Part shown: positions 1-9,220 of the stretch, piece after piece
How the letters are laid out: each line of letters starts with the position of its first letter
Position numbering within the stretch: position 1 is the first letter of the stretch
Assembly: GCA_035317825.1 (NCBI GenBank)
Contig: DATHGB010000009.1
Location: 1 to 64,000, forward strand
Origin: Candidatus Saccharimonadales bacterium
GTDB taxonomy: Bacteria > Patescibacteriota > Saccharimonadia > Saccharimonadales > Saccharimonadaceae
Direction: 5' to 3'
Length of the DNA stretch: 64,000 bases
The notes under the pieces: generated by a model
The model's database searches: none
What the model saw: only the letters and a program-made list of their open reading frames with translations
What the model was told of the DNA's origin: nothing
Translations under genes and position numbers: made by a program

Positions 1-359
1 CCGTCTTCAAGCGGAGCGTCGATATAGCCCGCTAGGATAATCGGCTGGTACATCTGTGTTGTCTGGTATCCCTTTGGAAGGTCTGGGTAGAAATAATGTT
101 TACGATCAAATCGGCTGATGTTCGCAATTTTAGCGTTCAATGCTTTTCCGGCTTTAATTGCTAGTGTGACTGCTTGACGGTTAAGGACCGGTAGCATTCC
201 AGGTAAACCAAAATCAATCGGACTAACGACGCTGTTTGGTGATTTATCGCGTGCGTCATTGTCAGCACCACTAAATAATTTTGTGGCCGTCGCAAGCTGA
301 ACATGACATTCAATACCAATTGTTATGTCATATTTTCGCAACGCTTCTTCGTTTGTCAT
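1..359 (-). CDS. gatB: Asp/Glu-tRNA amidotransferase subunit B, 5' part
   Basis: This is the N-terminal 119 codons of GatB; the gene runs off the left edge of the window. GatB binds misacylated Glu-tRNA(Gln) or Asp-tRNA(Asn) and performs the kinase and transamidation step of the GatCAB complex in the cytoplasm. The reverse strand reads MTNEEALRKYDITIGIECHV, followed by the typical LFSGADND, ISRFDRKHYFYPDLPKGYQ and YQPI segments of the cradle domain. The start ATG overlaps the stop of the upstream gene (TAATG), so translation is coupled. It is the last visible gene of a gatC-gatA-small gene-gatB run. Identification is secure; only the missing 3' part is unknown. Confidence 0.95.
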   Translation of the reverse strand, partial: MTNEEALRKYDITIGIECHVQLATATKLFSGADNDARDKSPNSVVSPIDFGLPGMLPVLNRQAVTLAIKAGKALNAKIANISRFDRKHYFYPDLPKGYQTTQMYQPIILAGYIDAPLED

Positions 360-778
360 TAGATTGCCCCTAAATCTTTAAGTGCTTGTTTAAATCCAGA
401 CAAAGCACGCCTAGCATCATCGTAACTTACGTTTACATCAGTTTCATGCGCAATTTGATTACGCAGCTTATGCGCGGTCCAAACGTTATTAGCATTCGAC
501 CATGTGTCTTTAATTGTTTTCATGCGCTCGCCCATTGTTGTACCCCGAACACCTTTTTCGCGCAACGCCTGATCCAGCAGCTTGTCAGCATTTAATACAG
601 TCAAGTGGTAGCTTGAAGGATTATCTTTTTTCAGTTGCTGTTCGATCTGCAGCCATTTTAGACGGTATTTATCAACGTTTAGGTTACGATTGCCTTTTTT
701 GCTTAGCGTAATAACCGCAAATAGCATACCGGCGACGATAAGAATTGCTGCAAAAAAGAATATGAGTGCCGTATCCAT
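359..778 (-). CDS. Membrane-anchored HEPN-like small protein between gatA and gatB
   Basis: This 139-residue protein has an N-terminal transmembrane helix at about residues 4-25 with a short outside N-terminus, followed by a basic, helical cytoplasmic domain. Near the C-terminus it carries the sequence RNQIAHE, which fits the R-x4-H signature of HEPN domains (found in many RNases and in DUF4145-like proteins). It sits exactly between gatA (1-nt gap) and gatB (TAATG overlap), so it is translated with the amidotransferase. Whether it is an active RNase, a tRNA-linked factor or a passenger cannot be decided from sequence; a single R-x4-H motif also occurs in non-catalytic HEPN folds. The gene itself is clearly real from its coupling on both sides. 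Confidence 0.8.
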   Translation of the reverse strand: MDTALIFFFAAILIVAGMLFAVITLSKKGNRNLNVDKYRLKWLQIEQQLKKDNPSSYHLTVLNADKLLDQALREKGVRGTTMGERMKTIKDTWSNANNVWTAHKLRNQIAHETDVNVSYDDARRALSGFKQALKDLGAI

Positions 779-779
779 A

Positions 780-2183
780 TTATTTAGTCTCCATTTCTCT
801 TGCTAAAGCCAGTATCTGCGCGTCGCTTTTGCGAGGACCGATAAGCTGAACTCCGATAGGGAGTCCGGCTTCACTTGTGCCGGCAGGAACACTGATCGCA
901 GGAAGCCCTGCAAGGCTAGACGGAACAGTCATAATGTCTGCGAGGTACATTTTTACTGGATCGTTAACATTTTCGCCTAGCCCGAATGCCGGAGTTGGCG
1001 TCACCGGCCCGACAAGCACATCGTATGTCTTGAACAGATCATTGTATGCATTAATTAACAGTGTTCGCGCCTTTTGAGCCTGCTGGTAGTAGGCGTCAAA
1101 ATAACCGCTGGAGAGCACATAGCTACCGATCATAATACGCCGTTTGTTTTCTGTCATAAAACCTTCGTCACGTGTTTGGCCGTATAATTCCGCAAGGGTT
1201 TTGACTCCCTCGGCGCGATGTCCGTAGCGAATACCGTCATAGCGAGCAAGGTTACTGCTCACTTCTGCAGGAACAATGATGTAATACATCGCCAGCGCAT
1301 ACTTTACAATCGGCATACTGACTTCTTCAACGGTGTGTCCTGCAGCCTTCAGTTTATCAATATACTCTAAAGTTCGCTTTAGAACCTCTGGGTCAACGTC
1401 TTCGCTCATAAATTCTTTGATAATACCAATTTTTTGAGAAGGTTTTGCAGTGCTTTCCGGAACGAAAAAATCAGGAAGCGTTGTCATATCGTGGTCGTCT
1501 TTTCCACTCATGATACTCATGACCAGTTCCGCATCTGCAACATCTTTCGTAAAACACCCGATCGTGTCGGTACTACTTGCCATAGCAACTACGCCGTAAC
1601 GGCTGACGGTACCATAGGTAGGCTTTACGCCCACTACTCCGTTAAACGCTGCTGGTTGACGGATTGACCCGCCAGTATCGGTGCCTAGCGCAAAAGGAAC
1701 GACATCGAGAGCCGTTACTACTGCTGAACCGCCGCTGCTCCCACCCGCAACTTTTGATTCGTCGAATGCATTTGTCGTAGGACCAAAATATGAATTTTCC
1801 GTACTTCCGCCATGCGCAAATGCGTCAAGGTTGGCTTTTGCAATACAGATTGCACCCTCAAGCTCTAGTTTTTCAATTGCCGTAGCCTGAAGAGGAGCGA
1901 CAAAATTTTCAAGCATTCTACTCGCAGCTGTTGTCTTGCTCTCGAATGTTAAAAAATTATCTTTTGCGATAAACGGTACGCCTGCTAGCCTACCGACATT
2001 TTCACCCTTCGCCAATCGTGCATCAATATCCTTGGCACGTTGCCGTGCTCGTTCGCTTGTCGTACTAAGAACTGCGTGATGAGAGTTAATTTGGTTAACT
2101 CGACCAAGCGCCGCTTCGACTTCGGAAGCAGCGGTACTTGTTCCATTTTTGATACGCTCTGTAATTTCGGAAATATGGCTCAT
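780..2183 (-). CDS. gatA: Asp/Glu-tRNA amidotransferase subunit A
   Basis: GatA is the glutaminase of the GatCAB complex, releasing ammonia from Gln for transamidation of mischarged tRNA. The 467-residue product has the amidase signature: catalytic Lys74 in AGVPFIAKDNF, Ser149 in the AGGSSGGSA block and nucleophile Ser173 in GTDTGGSIRQPA. The 75- and 24-residue spacings are those of characterised GatA proteins. The C-terminal part (GPVTPTPAF, LPAISVPAG, GLPIGVQLIG) is also canonical. The ATG overlaps the last base of the gatC stop, which indicates tight coupling. The presence of tRNA-Gln at 43155 is consistent with charging of Gln by this indirect route. Confidence 0.97.
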   Translation of the reverse strand: MSHISEITERIKNGTSTAASEVEAALGRVNQINSHHAVLSTTSERARQRAKDIDARLAKGENVGRLAGVPFIAKDNFLTFESKTTAASRMLENFVAPLQATAIEKLELEGAICIAKANLDAFAHGGSTENSYFGPTTNAFDESKVAGGSSGGSAVVTALDVVPFALGTDTGGSIRQPAAFNGVVGVKPTYGTVSRYGVVAMASSTDTIGCFTKDVADAELVMSIMSGKDDHDMTTLPDFFVPESTAKPSQKIGIIKEFMSEDVDPEVLKRTLEYIDKLKAAGHTVEEVSMPIVKYALAMYYIIVPAEVSSNLARYDGIRYGHRAEGVKTLAELYGQTRDEGFMTENKRRIMIGSYVLSSGYFDAYYQQAQKARTLLINAYNDLFKTYDVLVGPVTPTPAFGLGENVNDPVKMYLADIMTVPSSLAGLPAISVPAGTSEAGLPIGVQLIGPRKSDAQILALAREMETK

Positions 2184-2473
2184 TATAAAACTTTCGGCAC
2201 CTTTACTTGGTGTTTTTCGGATGCTGGCGAGCGTGCGAGCAACTCTTCGCGAGTAACGGTACTGGAAATCACCGTATCGTCACGCCAGACATTTTCAAGA
2301 TCAGTTACTTGGTAGGTTGGCTCAACACCAGATGTATCGAGCTCGCTTAGTTGTTCGACATACTTTAGAATACCTTCAATATCAGCCTGTAAGCCATCAA
2401 TTTCGTCAGGATTTAACTGCAGACTACTGAGCTGTGCAAGATGCTGCACATCGTCACGAGTTATTTGTGTCAT
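2183..2473 (-). CDS. gatC: Asp/Glu-tRNA amidotransferase subunit C
   Basis: GatC is the small belt-like subunit that holds GatA and GatB together. The 96 residues begin MTQITRDDVQHLAQLSSLQL and contain the typical ILKYVEQLSELDTSGVEPTYQV segment, ending in VKVPKVL, which matches the usual GatC C-terminal 'F.VP.vl'. It is the first gene of the gat operon. A TATAAT box ends 7 nt before the ATG and there is no Shine-Dalgarno sequence, so the message is probably leaderless. Confidence 0.95.
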   Translation of the reverse strand: MTQITRDDVQHLAQLSSLQLNPDEIDGLQADIEGILKYVEQLSELDTSGVEPTYQVTDLENVWRDDTVISSTVTREELLARSPASEKHQVKVPKVL

Positions 2474-2480
2474 ATGATCT

Positions 2481-2510
2481 ATTATAACCTAAAATCGTTA
2501 CCGAGGTAAA
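2481..2510 (-). promoter_or_regulatory. Leaderless promoter of the gat operon
   Basis: On the minus strand a TTTACC -35 (2505-2510) and a perfect TATAAT -10 (2481-2486) are separated by 18 bp. The -10 ends 7 nt before the gatC ATG, which places the transcription start at or next to the start codon. Confidence 0.75.
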
Positions 2511-2511
2511 A

Positions 2512-3621
2512 CTATTCCCAACGAAATACCTTAAAGGCGATGAAGTAAATAACGATCATCCACACACCAATTAGGCCGATTTGCGGCAGGATATCAATAA
2601 AGTGTTTGCCCTCTGTAGCAATCAAGCGAATACCATCGATAATCGGTGTTAGAGGCAAGAAAGCAGAGATGTTTTGTAGCCATTCTGGCATCAAGAATCT
2701 TGGGAAAAATGTACCCGACAAGAACATCATTGGAAATACGATGATGTTGGAAAGAGGCGCGGCTTGGCGTTCGTTTTTCGCCCATCCACCAAGTGCCAAA
2801 CCAATACCCAGGATAGTGATGATACCAAATATCAAGAATATCGCGAGCTCCAGATAATTCCCGACAACCTGCAGATGAAATACGCTAATAGCAACCACAA
2901 ACATCACACCAAGCGAGATAAGGCCTATAATCGCCTGTCCGATCATCGTCGCAAGGAAGTATTGCCATACCTTAAGGGGCGTTGTGCTCAGACGACGTAG
3001 TATTCCCATCTTCTTTAGTTCAGGAAATACGTTAACCGGTCCAAAGATGCCCATGCCAATGATGGCAAACCCGAGTAGGCCCGCGAAGGTGTAGTCAAAG
3101 GCCGAAAGGCTTCGTTCGTTCAACTGCTCGGTAGCAACGGTAAACGGCGTATCATTCTTTACGAACTTCGCATTAATTCCCTTGAATTCAGCATCAAGAA
3201 TGCTTCCGAGTGCTTGGCCAGACTGCTGGTTGTTCTGCGTATAGACAACTTTTGCCTGACCGCTTGGAAATTTGGCATCCTTTTGAACTGAACCAAAATC
3301 TTTTGGCAAGATAATGGCGGCATCAAGTTCAGAACGACTCATCTTGTCTTTTGCTTGATCAAGCGTCGTTACTTCCTTGTCGACTTTTAAGACTTTGCTG
3401 TCCTGAGTTTGTTTTGTAAAATCCTTAGCGAACGAACTGTTTGATTCGTTGATCAGTGCAACGTTAAATGATACGTCACCACTGCCGCTGTTTAGACCGC
3501 CGAAGACAAACAGGAAAATTAACGGGAAACCGATTGTAAAAAAGATTGCTAGTTTATCACGGAAAAACCTACGCGTATTAATCTTAACGAATGTCGCGAC
3601 GGTAAATAATGATCGTTTCAT
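2512..3621 (-). CDS. ABC-2 type transporter permease
   Basis: This is the membrane part of a two-gene ABC exporter. The protein has one N-terminal transmembrane helix (about residues 20-40, FFTIGFPLIFLFVFGG), a long extracytoplasmic domain of about 140 residues, then five more helices. The last part matches the ABC-2 family motif (FPMMFLSGTFFPRFLMPEWLQ). I place the start at ATG 3621 (MKRSLFTVATFV); the longer reading from GTG 3633 would overlap the ATPase gene. The stop of the ATPase is one base upstream, so the two are co-translated. The substrate cannot be told; drugs, lipids or peptides are usual for this family. Confidence 0.9.
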   Translation of the reverse strand: MKRSLFTVATFVKINTRRFFRDKLAIFFTIGFPLIFLFVFGGLNSGSGDVSFNVALINESNSSFAKDFTKQTQDSKVLKVDKEVTTLDQAKDKMSRSELDAAIILPKDFGSVQKDAKFPSGQAKVVYTQNNQQSGQALGSILDAEFKGINAKFVKNDTPFTVATEQLNERSLSAFDYTFAGLLGFAIIGMGIFGPVNVFPELKKMGILRRLSTTPLKVWQYFLATMIGQAIIGLISLGVMFVVAISVFHLQVVGNYLELAIFLIFGIITILGIGLALGGWAKNERQAAPLSNIIVFPMMFLSGTFFPRFLMPEWLQNISAFLPLTPIIDGIRLIATEGKHFIDILPQIGLIGVWMIVIYFIAFKVFRWE

Positions 3622-3622
3622 A

Positions 3623-4384
3623 TTACTTTTCACCCCTTAGGCCTTTACCAGTAAGATCAATAAATACATCTTCCAGATTAGCCTGTTCCACGTGTTGTTT
3701 CTTTGAAAAACCACGCTTCAGAAGTTGTTGAATAAGATTTTTGGGTGTATCAATCGCCACAATTTTACCGTTATCCATGACAGCAATCCTATCGCAAAGA
3801 ATTTCAGCCTCATCCATATAGTGTGTCGTCATAATGACGCTAATACCCTTTGCGCGAACCTTTTCGATTAATTCCCAAAGATGACGACGAGCCTGTGGAT
3901 CAAGACCTGTTGTTGGTTCGTCTAAAAAGAACACTTTTGGTCCGTGAACAAGCGCGGTCGTAATACTTAGGCGCTGCTTTTGACCTCCAGATAGGGCCTC
4001 GACAAAGCTATTTGCCTTTTCTTCCAGTTCAACATCACGAAGAAATTCCATAGGATCTACACGCTCACCATATGCGGCTGCAAACATTTCTACTATCTCA
4101 ACAAGTTTTGTTTTGTCCTGAAACGCAGGAGTTTGCGGCTGTACGCCAATCAGATACTTGATTTTGTTCGGATTCTCGGCAACATTAATGCCATCAATGA
4201 AGACCTCGCCGTCGTCAATCGGGCGCAGCGTTTCCATCATTTCTAGAGTTGTTGTTTTACCGGCGCCATTTGGTCCTAGGATACCAAATATCTCACCTTT
4301 TTTAACTGAAAAACTAACTCCGTCAACAGCTTGTTTATCGCCGTAGCGCTTCTTAAGATTTTTTACTTCTATCATTGCATTCAT
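3623..4384 (-). CDS. ABC transporter ATP-binding protein (ABC-2 exporter)
   Basis: This 253-residue ATPase powers the permease encoded directly downstream. It has a Walker A (GILGPNGAGKTTTLEMME, from about residue 34), the ABC signature LSGGQKQRL, a Walker B ending in FFLDEPTTGLDP and a switch His in IMTTHYMDEAE. The order and the DrrA-like C-terminus (LEDVFIDLTGKGL) are typical of drug or polyketide exporter ATPases. A TAAAAT box with an upstream TG (extended -10, 4391-4399) ends 6 nt before the ATG, so the mRNA is probably leaderless. The gene is divergent from the deaminase gene at 4456. Confidence 0.93.
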   Translation of the reverse strand: MNAMIEVKNLKKRYGDKQAVDGVSFSVKKGEIFGILGPNGAGKTTTLEMMETLRPIDDGEVFIDGINVAENPNKIKYLIGVQPQTPAFQDKTKLVEIVEMFAAAYGERVDPMEFLRDVELEEKANSFVEALSGGQKQRLSITTALVHGPKVFFLDEPTTGLDPQARRHLWELIEKVRAKGISVIMTTHYMDEAEILCDRIAVMDNGKIVAIDTPKNLIQQLLKRGFSKKQHVEQANLEDVFIDLTGKGLRGEK

Positions 4385-4455
4385 CGTATTATTTTAGCAT
4401 ATAACTCCTGTGAATTACTTTGCTTTTACAGCGATCAATACTACAATGATCATAT

Positions 4456-4914
4456 ATGCGTATAAAAGCTTTCGATGAACTTAGCCGAAGCGATCAGTCT
4501 TTGCTGCAAGAGGCCGTTGAGCGCTTGTCTCGCTCTCTTAATAAAGTTAGCAATCCTCAAACAAGTGCAATTGCAGTAACCAAGAATAGTCGTCACTATG
4601 GAAATAATATCTTTCTTTCAAACTGTACTTTGTTCTGTGCCGAAGCCGTTGCGCTCGCGGCATCCGTTGCAGCAAATGATCATAAAATTACAAAACTATA
4701 TCTTGCAGTGGGTAGAGCGGATAAAATACCTGCTATTATTTCGCCTTGTGGTAACTGCCGTCAAATGCTCCATGATTTTTCCCACTTGAACAATGACTCT
4801 ATTGAAATTTTTTCTACGACAAGTGAACTTAAAGACGTCATGATAACCAACTCAGCTGAGCTTTTACCCGAAGGATTTAAGTCTGCTAGCTTAGGTAAGA
4901 TGGCACAAAAATAA
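4456..4914 (+). CDS. Cytidine deaminase-like protein
   Basis: The 152-residue protein belongs to the cytidine deaminase fold. It carries a zinc and catalytic motif C61-A-E63 and the second motif P-C98-G-N-C101 (SPCGNCRQ), giving three Cys zinc ligands as in tetrameric cytidine deaminases and blasticidin deaminases. The likely reaction is hydrolytic deamination of cytidine/deoxycytidine or a related nucleoside, for salvage. The N-terminus is slightly longer than in classical Cdd. A TACAAT box (4442-4447) lies 8 nt before the ATG with TTGCTT at 4420-4425, so it too looks leaderless. A strong terminator follows the stop codon directly. Confidence 0.85.
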   Translation: MRIKAFDELSRSDQSLLQEAVERLSRSLNKVSNPQTSAIAVTKNSRHYGNNIFLSNCTLFCAEAVALAASVAANDHKITKLYLAVGRADKIPAIISPCGNCRQMLHDFSHLNNDSIEIFSTTSELKDVMITNSAELLPEGFKSASLGKMAQK

Positions 4915-4942
4915 AAAGCACTCCCGCGGGGAAGTGCTTTTT
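4913..4942. terminator. Bidirectional intrinsic terminator
   Basis: A 10-bp stem AAAAAGCACT/AGTGCTTTTT with a GC-rich inner part (CCCGCGGG) has an A-tract on one side and a T-tract on the other. It serves the deaminase gene on + and the helicase gene on -. Confidence 0.9.
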
Positions 4943-4958
4943 ATTATCTCAATGACGA

Positions 4959-6185
4959 TTAACGTCGTTCGATAAATGTGTGTGCGTGACCACCTGCACC
5001 AGCACGGCCAGTTCGGCCAATACGGTGAATGTAATCTTCGTACGTTTGTGGCGTGTCGAAGTTAATCACATGGCTCACATTTGGAATGTCCAGTCCACGA
5101 GCAGCAACATCGGTTGCGACCAATACTTTCACGCGGTTGTCTTTAAATTGCTTTAAAGCACGCTGACGTTGTGATTGGTTTTTGTTACCGTGAATTGCAG
5201 CGGATGGAATTCCGACATTATCAAGGTGGTCAGATAGGCGCTGTACACCAAACTTCGTTTCACCAAAGACAAGAACCTTGTCGTATTCTTTGTTACTAAG
5301 CATTTCAGTCAGTAATTCAACCTTGTGGTTTTTGTCACGGGCTTCAATAACGTCTTGTTCGACGTGGTCGCTTGTTTCGCTCGTACGAACAGAAACAGTC
5401 ACAGGGTTGTTCAGGAATGCATGAACAAGTGATTCAATTTCAGGGGTAATTGTCGCACTAAAGAATAGTGTCTGACGATCTTTAGGCATTTCGCCAACAA
5501 TTTGGCGAATGTCAGGCAAAAAGCCCATGTCAAGCATACGGTCAGCTTCATCAAGAACAAGAGTCGTCATGTTGTTAAGCTGCAATATACGGCGTTGCAT
5601 AAGGTCTTTTAGACGACCTGGCGTACCGATAATAAAGTGTGGGCGACGTTTTAGATCACGGATCTGGCGATCAACGCTCACACCACCAACAACAAGTGCT
5701 GAATAAAGGTTTAGGCCCTTTGCAAACTCACGGAATTGCTCGTCAATCTGCTGAGCAAGCTCACGTGTTGGAGCCATGATTAGCACGCTTGGGCGAAGTG
5801 TAATACCACTTTGGCGTTCGATAATTGGAAGCAAGAATGCTGCGGTTTTACCCGTACCGGTGTTAGCTAGGCCGATAACGTCCTTACCTTCAACGATATG
5901 TGGGATTGCCTGGTCCTGGATTGCGCTAGGTGTTATGTAACCCTTGCTTGCAACATTGTGGTGCAATTGAGCGCCAAAAGGAAAGTCCGCGAATTTATTT
6001 TTAGATTCGTAAACGTTTTCTTCGTATGCGCCGGCTTTGTTAATAAACTTAGCTGGATTAATATATTTTTTAGCTGGGCCGCGATTACCGCCGCCTCGGC
6101 GTCCGCCACCACCGCCACTGTGGAATCCTCCACCTTGTGGACGTGAATTGTTTGGACGACCTGTTCGTCTTTGTTGAAATGCCAT
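4959..6185 (-). CDS. DEAD-box ATP-dependent RNA helicase
   Basis: The 408-residue protein unwinds or remodels RNA. After an N-terminal Arg/Gly-rich tail (residues 1-40, GGG and RRGGG runs that would bind RNA) come the Q motif (TPSAIQDQAIP), motif I (ANTGTGKTAAF), Ia (PTRELAQQ), Ib (TPGRL), II (DEAD in LVLDEADRMLDMGF), III (FSAT), IV-V (ATDVAARGLDIP) and VI (HRIGRTGRAG). It ends soon after motif VI, so there is no C-terminal extension; the RNA-binding tail is N-terminal instead, which is unusual compared with RhlE/CsdA. A leader of roughly 170 nt precedes the gene, as is common for cold-regulated helicases; that link is inference. Confidence 0.95.
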   Translation of the reverse strand: MAFQQRRTGRPNNSRPQGGGFHSGGGGGRRGGGNRGPAKKYINPAKFINKAGAYEENVYESKNKFADFPFGAQLHHNVASKGYITPSAIQDQAIPHIVEGKDVIGLANTGTGKTAAFLLPIIERQSGITLRPSVLIMAPTRELAQQIDEQFREFAKGLNLYSALVVGGVSVDRQIRDLKRRPHFIIGTPGRLKDLMQRRILQLNNMTTLVLDEADRMLDMGFLPDIRQIVGEMPKDRQTLFFSATITPEIESLVHAFLNNPVTVSVRTSETSDHVEQDVIEARDKNHKVELLTEMLSNKEYDKVLVFGETKFGVQRLSDHLDNVGIPSAAIHGNKNQSQRQRALKQFKDNRVKVLVATDVAARGLDIPNVSHVINFDTPQTYEDYIHRIGRTGRAGAGGHAHTFIERR

Positions 6186-6389
6186 AGAAAAAATAACCCT
6201 TTCGTTATGTAGTTGATAGCTGTATATGCAGACTAAAGGATAGATATATCCTTGGAAGAACAGCGAGATGATGTTTCGGTGGCCGCGCAGGTTACTTATT
6301 TATCTTCAGGCGCTGGTCTTTGAAAGAGGCTCGACATTCAATGAATGCAATATGCTAATAATAGCACACTTATGTCAATTTGTCTAGTA
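6186..6389 (-). promoter_or_regulatory. Long 5' leader of the DEAD-box helicase gene
   Basis: No coding sequence is seen in these 204 bp. On the minus strand a perfect TTGACA (about 6374-6379) with a weak CATATT -10 18 bp downstream would give a leader of roughly 170 nt. Close to the gene there is a perfect 7-bp hairpin (6236-6253, AAGGATA/TATCCTT, 4-nt loop). An AAGGG 12 nt before the ATG is the only candidate ribosome binding site. This contrasts with the leaderless genes around it and suggests post-transcriptional control. Confidence 0.5.
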
Positions 6390-7220
6390 TCAGATAGATT
6401 TTATAGTAATATTTGCAGAAATAGCTCGGTGGTCAGAACCACCATCTTTAGATACTGAAAAACCTACAGCCTGGATCTCTGGTGATGCAAATATATGGTC
6501 AATCTGTGCCATGCGGATACTTGGCATCCATTCCATTTCCCGAAGTTTTGGTGTCGTCGTAGGTATATGCAATAGATCGATATCGCGCAGATTTGTTTCT
6601 GACTCTAAAAATCGTAAGGAAGTACCTGTTGCCATTTCAATTAACATTCCCGCACGTCCTTTTATGCGTTTATGAGGAATGAGAAAAGTCATACCTTTTA
6701 CTACCTTATTTTGGATAAACTGACTTTTTTGATCAAGGTGCATAGCGTTAAAATCACCGAGCATCACCGTGGGCATATTACTAGAATTTATAAATGATAC
6801 AGCATCTTTTAACTGCGCTAATCGTCGCGTTTCTGTCCGTTCGTCAAGATGAGTCGCGATAAAACGTATTTTTTGGCCAGATTTCGGATCTTCAATAACA
6901 ACAGCCAAAAGACCGCGCACATCGTTCCATCTTAATTGCTTATTTTCAAGAATTTTGAACCTGCTTAACACCCGAATATAAATATCATCTGGATGATCTT
7001 CGTCGTTACGCTCATCATACCTTGCATCTTGCCATTCATATCCCATTTTCTGCAGACGTTCATTAACTCCTGTGGCGGGTTGTCCCATATATGCTTCCGG
7101 CAGAATAAATACATCAGCATTAATTGTTTCGATCATATTTAAGATTTTCTCAGGTGTGCCACGACGCTTTTTTGTCATCAATGTCAACCGGCCTTCAACA
7201 TTCCAGGACGCAATCTTCAT
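6390..7220 (-). CDS. Endonuclease/exonuclease/phosphatase (EEP) family hydrolase
   Basis: This 276-residue protein shows the full metal-dependent EEP fold: SWNVEG at the start, the metal-binding Glu in FILPEAYM, THLD, the GDFNA motif with the catalytic Asp/Asn, IDHIFAS and the final SDHRAI pair. It would hydrolyse phosphodiester or phosphomonoester bonds with Mg2+; DNA repair nuclease, sphingomyelinase-like and inositol phosphatase members all share these motifs. It starts 2 nt after the uvrB stop, so it is co-transcribed with a repair gene. That favours a role on nucleic acid but does not prove it. No signal peptide is seen. Confidence 0.85.
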   Translation of the reverse strand: MKIASWNVEGRLTLMTKKRRGTPEKILNMIETINADVFILPEAYMGQPATGVNERLQKMGYEWQDARYDERNDEDHPDDIYIRVLSRFKILENKQLRWNDVRGLLAVVIEDPKSGQKIRFIATHLDERTETRRLAQLKDAVSFINSSNMPTVMLGDFNAMHLDQKSQFIQNKVVKGMTFLIPHKRIKGRAGMLIEMATGTSLRFLESETNLRDIDLLHIPTTTPKLREMEWMPSIRMAQIDHIFASPEIQAVGFSVSKDGGSDHRAISANITIKSI

Positions 7221-7222
7221 GG

Positions 7223-9196
7223 TTATAGCTTTTCTTTTATGTCAGCAATCTGATCACGGAGCTCCGCAGCTTTTTCAAACTCAAGATTGGCACTTGCAAG
7301 TTCCATTTGGCCTGTCAGGTCTTTAATCAGAGATTTATATTCATCTTTTGGAATCTTTCTAAGATCAAGTTTCGGTTTTTTGTCCTTATCTTTATCTGGA
7401 ATAATCGCACGCAGGCCTTCGTCAATTTCTTTGGCAATGCTCGTCGGCGTAATACCATGTTCCAGGTTGTATGCATTTTGAATTGCATGACGGCGTTTCG
7501 TTTCGTCGATTGCTGCTTGCATCGACCTCGTGATACGGTCGGCATACATAAATACTTTGCCTTCTTCGTGGCGAGCGGCACGTCCAATTGTTTGAATCAA
7601 GGCACTTTCACTACGTAAAAAGCCTTCTTTATCAGCATCCATAATCGCTACCATGCTTACCTCGGGAAGATCTAATCCTTCGCGGAGCAGGTTGATTCCG
7701 ACAAGCACATCGTACACACCCATACGAAGATCTTTTAGAATATCGCCACGTTCAAGCGTATCGACATCACTGTGAATATATGCCGTTTTAATACCAATCT
7801 CTAAAAGATAGGCCGATAAATCCTCAGCCATGCGCTTTGTGAGCGTGGTTACAAGAACACGCTGGTTTTTGGCTGTCCTATCGCGAATTTCGGCTATCAG
7901 GTCATCGATTTGGCCTTCAGTTGGGCGAATAATAATTTCCGGGTCTAATAGTCCGGTTGGGCGAATAATTTGCTCTGCGGGGGCTGGACTGTGTTCAAGT
8001 TCGTAGTCACCAGGTGTTGCCGATACATAGATTGCTTGGTTGATGTGATTATCAAATTCAGCAAAAGTAAGCGGGCGATTATCAAGAGCTGACGGCAGGC
8101 GGAATCCATGTTCAACCAACACTTCTTTTCGCGCACGGTCACCATTATACATACCTCGCACCTGAGGGAGTGACTGGTGGCTTTCATCAACGAGTAGCAA
8201 AAAGTCGTCTGGAAAATAATCCATAAGTGTCGCAGGCTGTTCACCTGGTTCACGATTGGTTAAATATCGGCTATAATTTTCGATTCCCTTTACGAAGCCT
8301 GTTTCTTCCAGCATCTCAATATCGTATTTGGTTCGCTGTGAAAGTCGCTGTGCCTCGAGCAGTTTGTCGTGTTTTTCATACCACTCCACACGCTCTTCGA
8401 ATTCGCGTTTGATGTTTTCAATAGCAACTGCAAGCTTTTGTTTAGGCGTAACATAGTGACTGCTCGGAAAGATTGTCGTGCTATCAGGCTCGCCCAAAAT
8501 CTCACCCGTCAATGGATCGATCCGTGTAATACGATCGATGTCATCGCCAAAAAATTCAATTCGGTAAGCCACATCATCGCCTGCTGGAAAAACGTCAACG
8601 ACATCGCCTTTTACTCGGAATGTCCCACGGTGAAAATCTATGTCATTTCGTTGATATTGAATGTCGGTCAGCAGGCGAACAAACTTGTCTTGTTGACGGC
8701 GTTCGCCCTTCGTGATGGTAATTGACATCTCAGCATAGTCGTCAGGTGATCCAATGCCATAGATGCAGCTGACACTTGCAACAATAATGGTATCGCGGCG
8801 GGTTAAAAGCGCACTTGTTGCGGCGTGACGCAAACGATCAATCTCGTCATTGATCTTGCTGTCTTTTTCGATGTATGTGTCACTGCTACTGATGTACGCT
8901 TCTGGCTGATAATAATCGAAGTAGCTAACAAAATAATGGACTTCGTTGTCGGGAAAATAGGCTTTAAATTCACTAAACAGCTGTGCGGCCAAGGTTTTGT
9001 TGTGCGCCAATACAAGCGTTGGCGCCTGGCGATTTTGAATAATATTCGCCATCGTGAATGTTTTACCTGATCCGGTAACCCCCAAAAGAGTTTGTTTACG
9101 TTCACCGCTTTCAAGACCAGCGATTAACTGGCTGATAGCACTCGGCTGATCACCAGTTGGCTGGTATTTGGTTTGAAGACGAAATTCTTGACTCAT
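7223..9196 (-). CDS. uvrB: Excinuclease ABC subunit B
   Basis: UvrB is the damage-verifying helicase-like subunit of nucleotide excision repair. The 657-residue protein has Walker A ([12 protein letters not shown]), the beta-hairpin region ([16 protein letters not shown]), DEAD-like DESH in [20 protein letters not shown], motif VI ([12 protein letters not shown]) and a C-terminal UVR domain ([17 protein letters not shown]) for UvrC contact. Length matches the family. The TATAAT box at 9204-9209 (minus strand) ends 7 nt before the ATG. The intervening AGAGGGA is too close to serve as a Shine-Dalgarno, so the mRNA is probably leaderless. Confidence 0.97.
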   Translation of the reverse strand: MSQEFRLQTKYQPTGDQPSAISQLIAGLESGERKQTLLGVTGSGKTFTMANIIQNRQAPTLVLAHNKTLAAQLFSEFKAYFPDNEVHYFVSYFDYYQPEAYISSSDTYIEKDSKINDEIDRLRHAATSALLTRRDTIIVASVSCIYGIGSPDDYAEMSITITKGERRQQDKFVRLLTDIQYQRNDIDFHRGTFRVKGDVVDVFPAGDDVAYRIEFFGDDIDRITRIDPLTGEILGEPDSTTIFPSSHYVTPKQKLAVAIENIKREFEERVEWYEKHDKLLEAQRLSQRTKYDIEMLEETGFVKGIENYSRYLTNREPGEQPATLMDYFPDDFLLLVDESHQSLPQVRGMYNGDRARKEVLVEHGFRLPSALDNRPLTFAEFDNHINQAIYVSATPGDYELEHSPAPAEQIIRPTGLLDPEIIIRPTEGQIDDLIAEIRDRTAKNQRVLVTTLTKRMAEDLSAYLLEIGIKTAYIHSDVDTLERGDILKDLRMGVYDVLVGINLLREGLDLPEVSMVAIMDADKEGFLRSESALIQTIGRAARHEEGKVFMYADRITRSMQAAIDETKRRHAIQNAYNLEHGITPTSIAKEIDEGLRAIIPDKDKDKKPKLDLRKIPKDEYKSLIKDLTGQMELASANLEFEKAAELRDQIADIKEKL

Positions 9197-9220
9197 TCCC
9201 TCTATTATACGCTAAAACGA

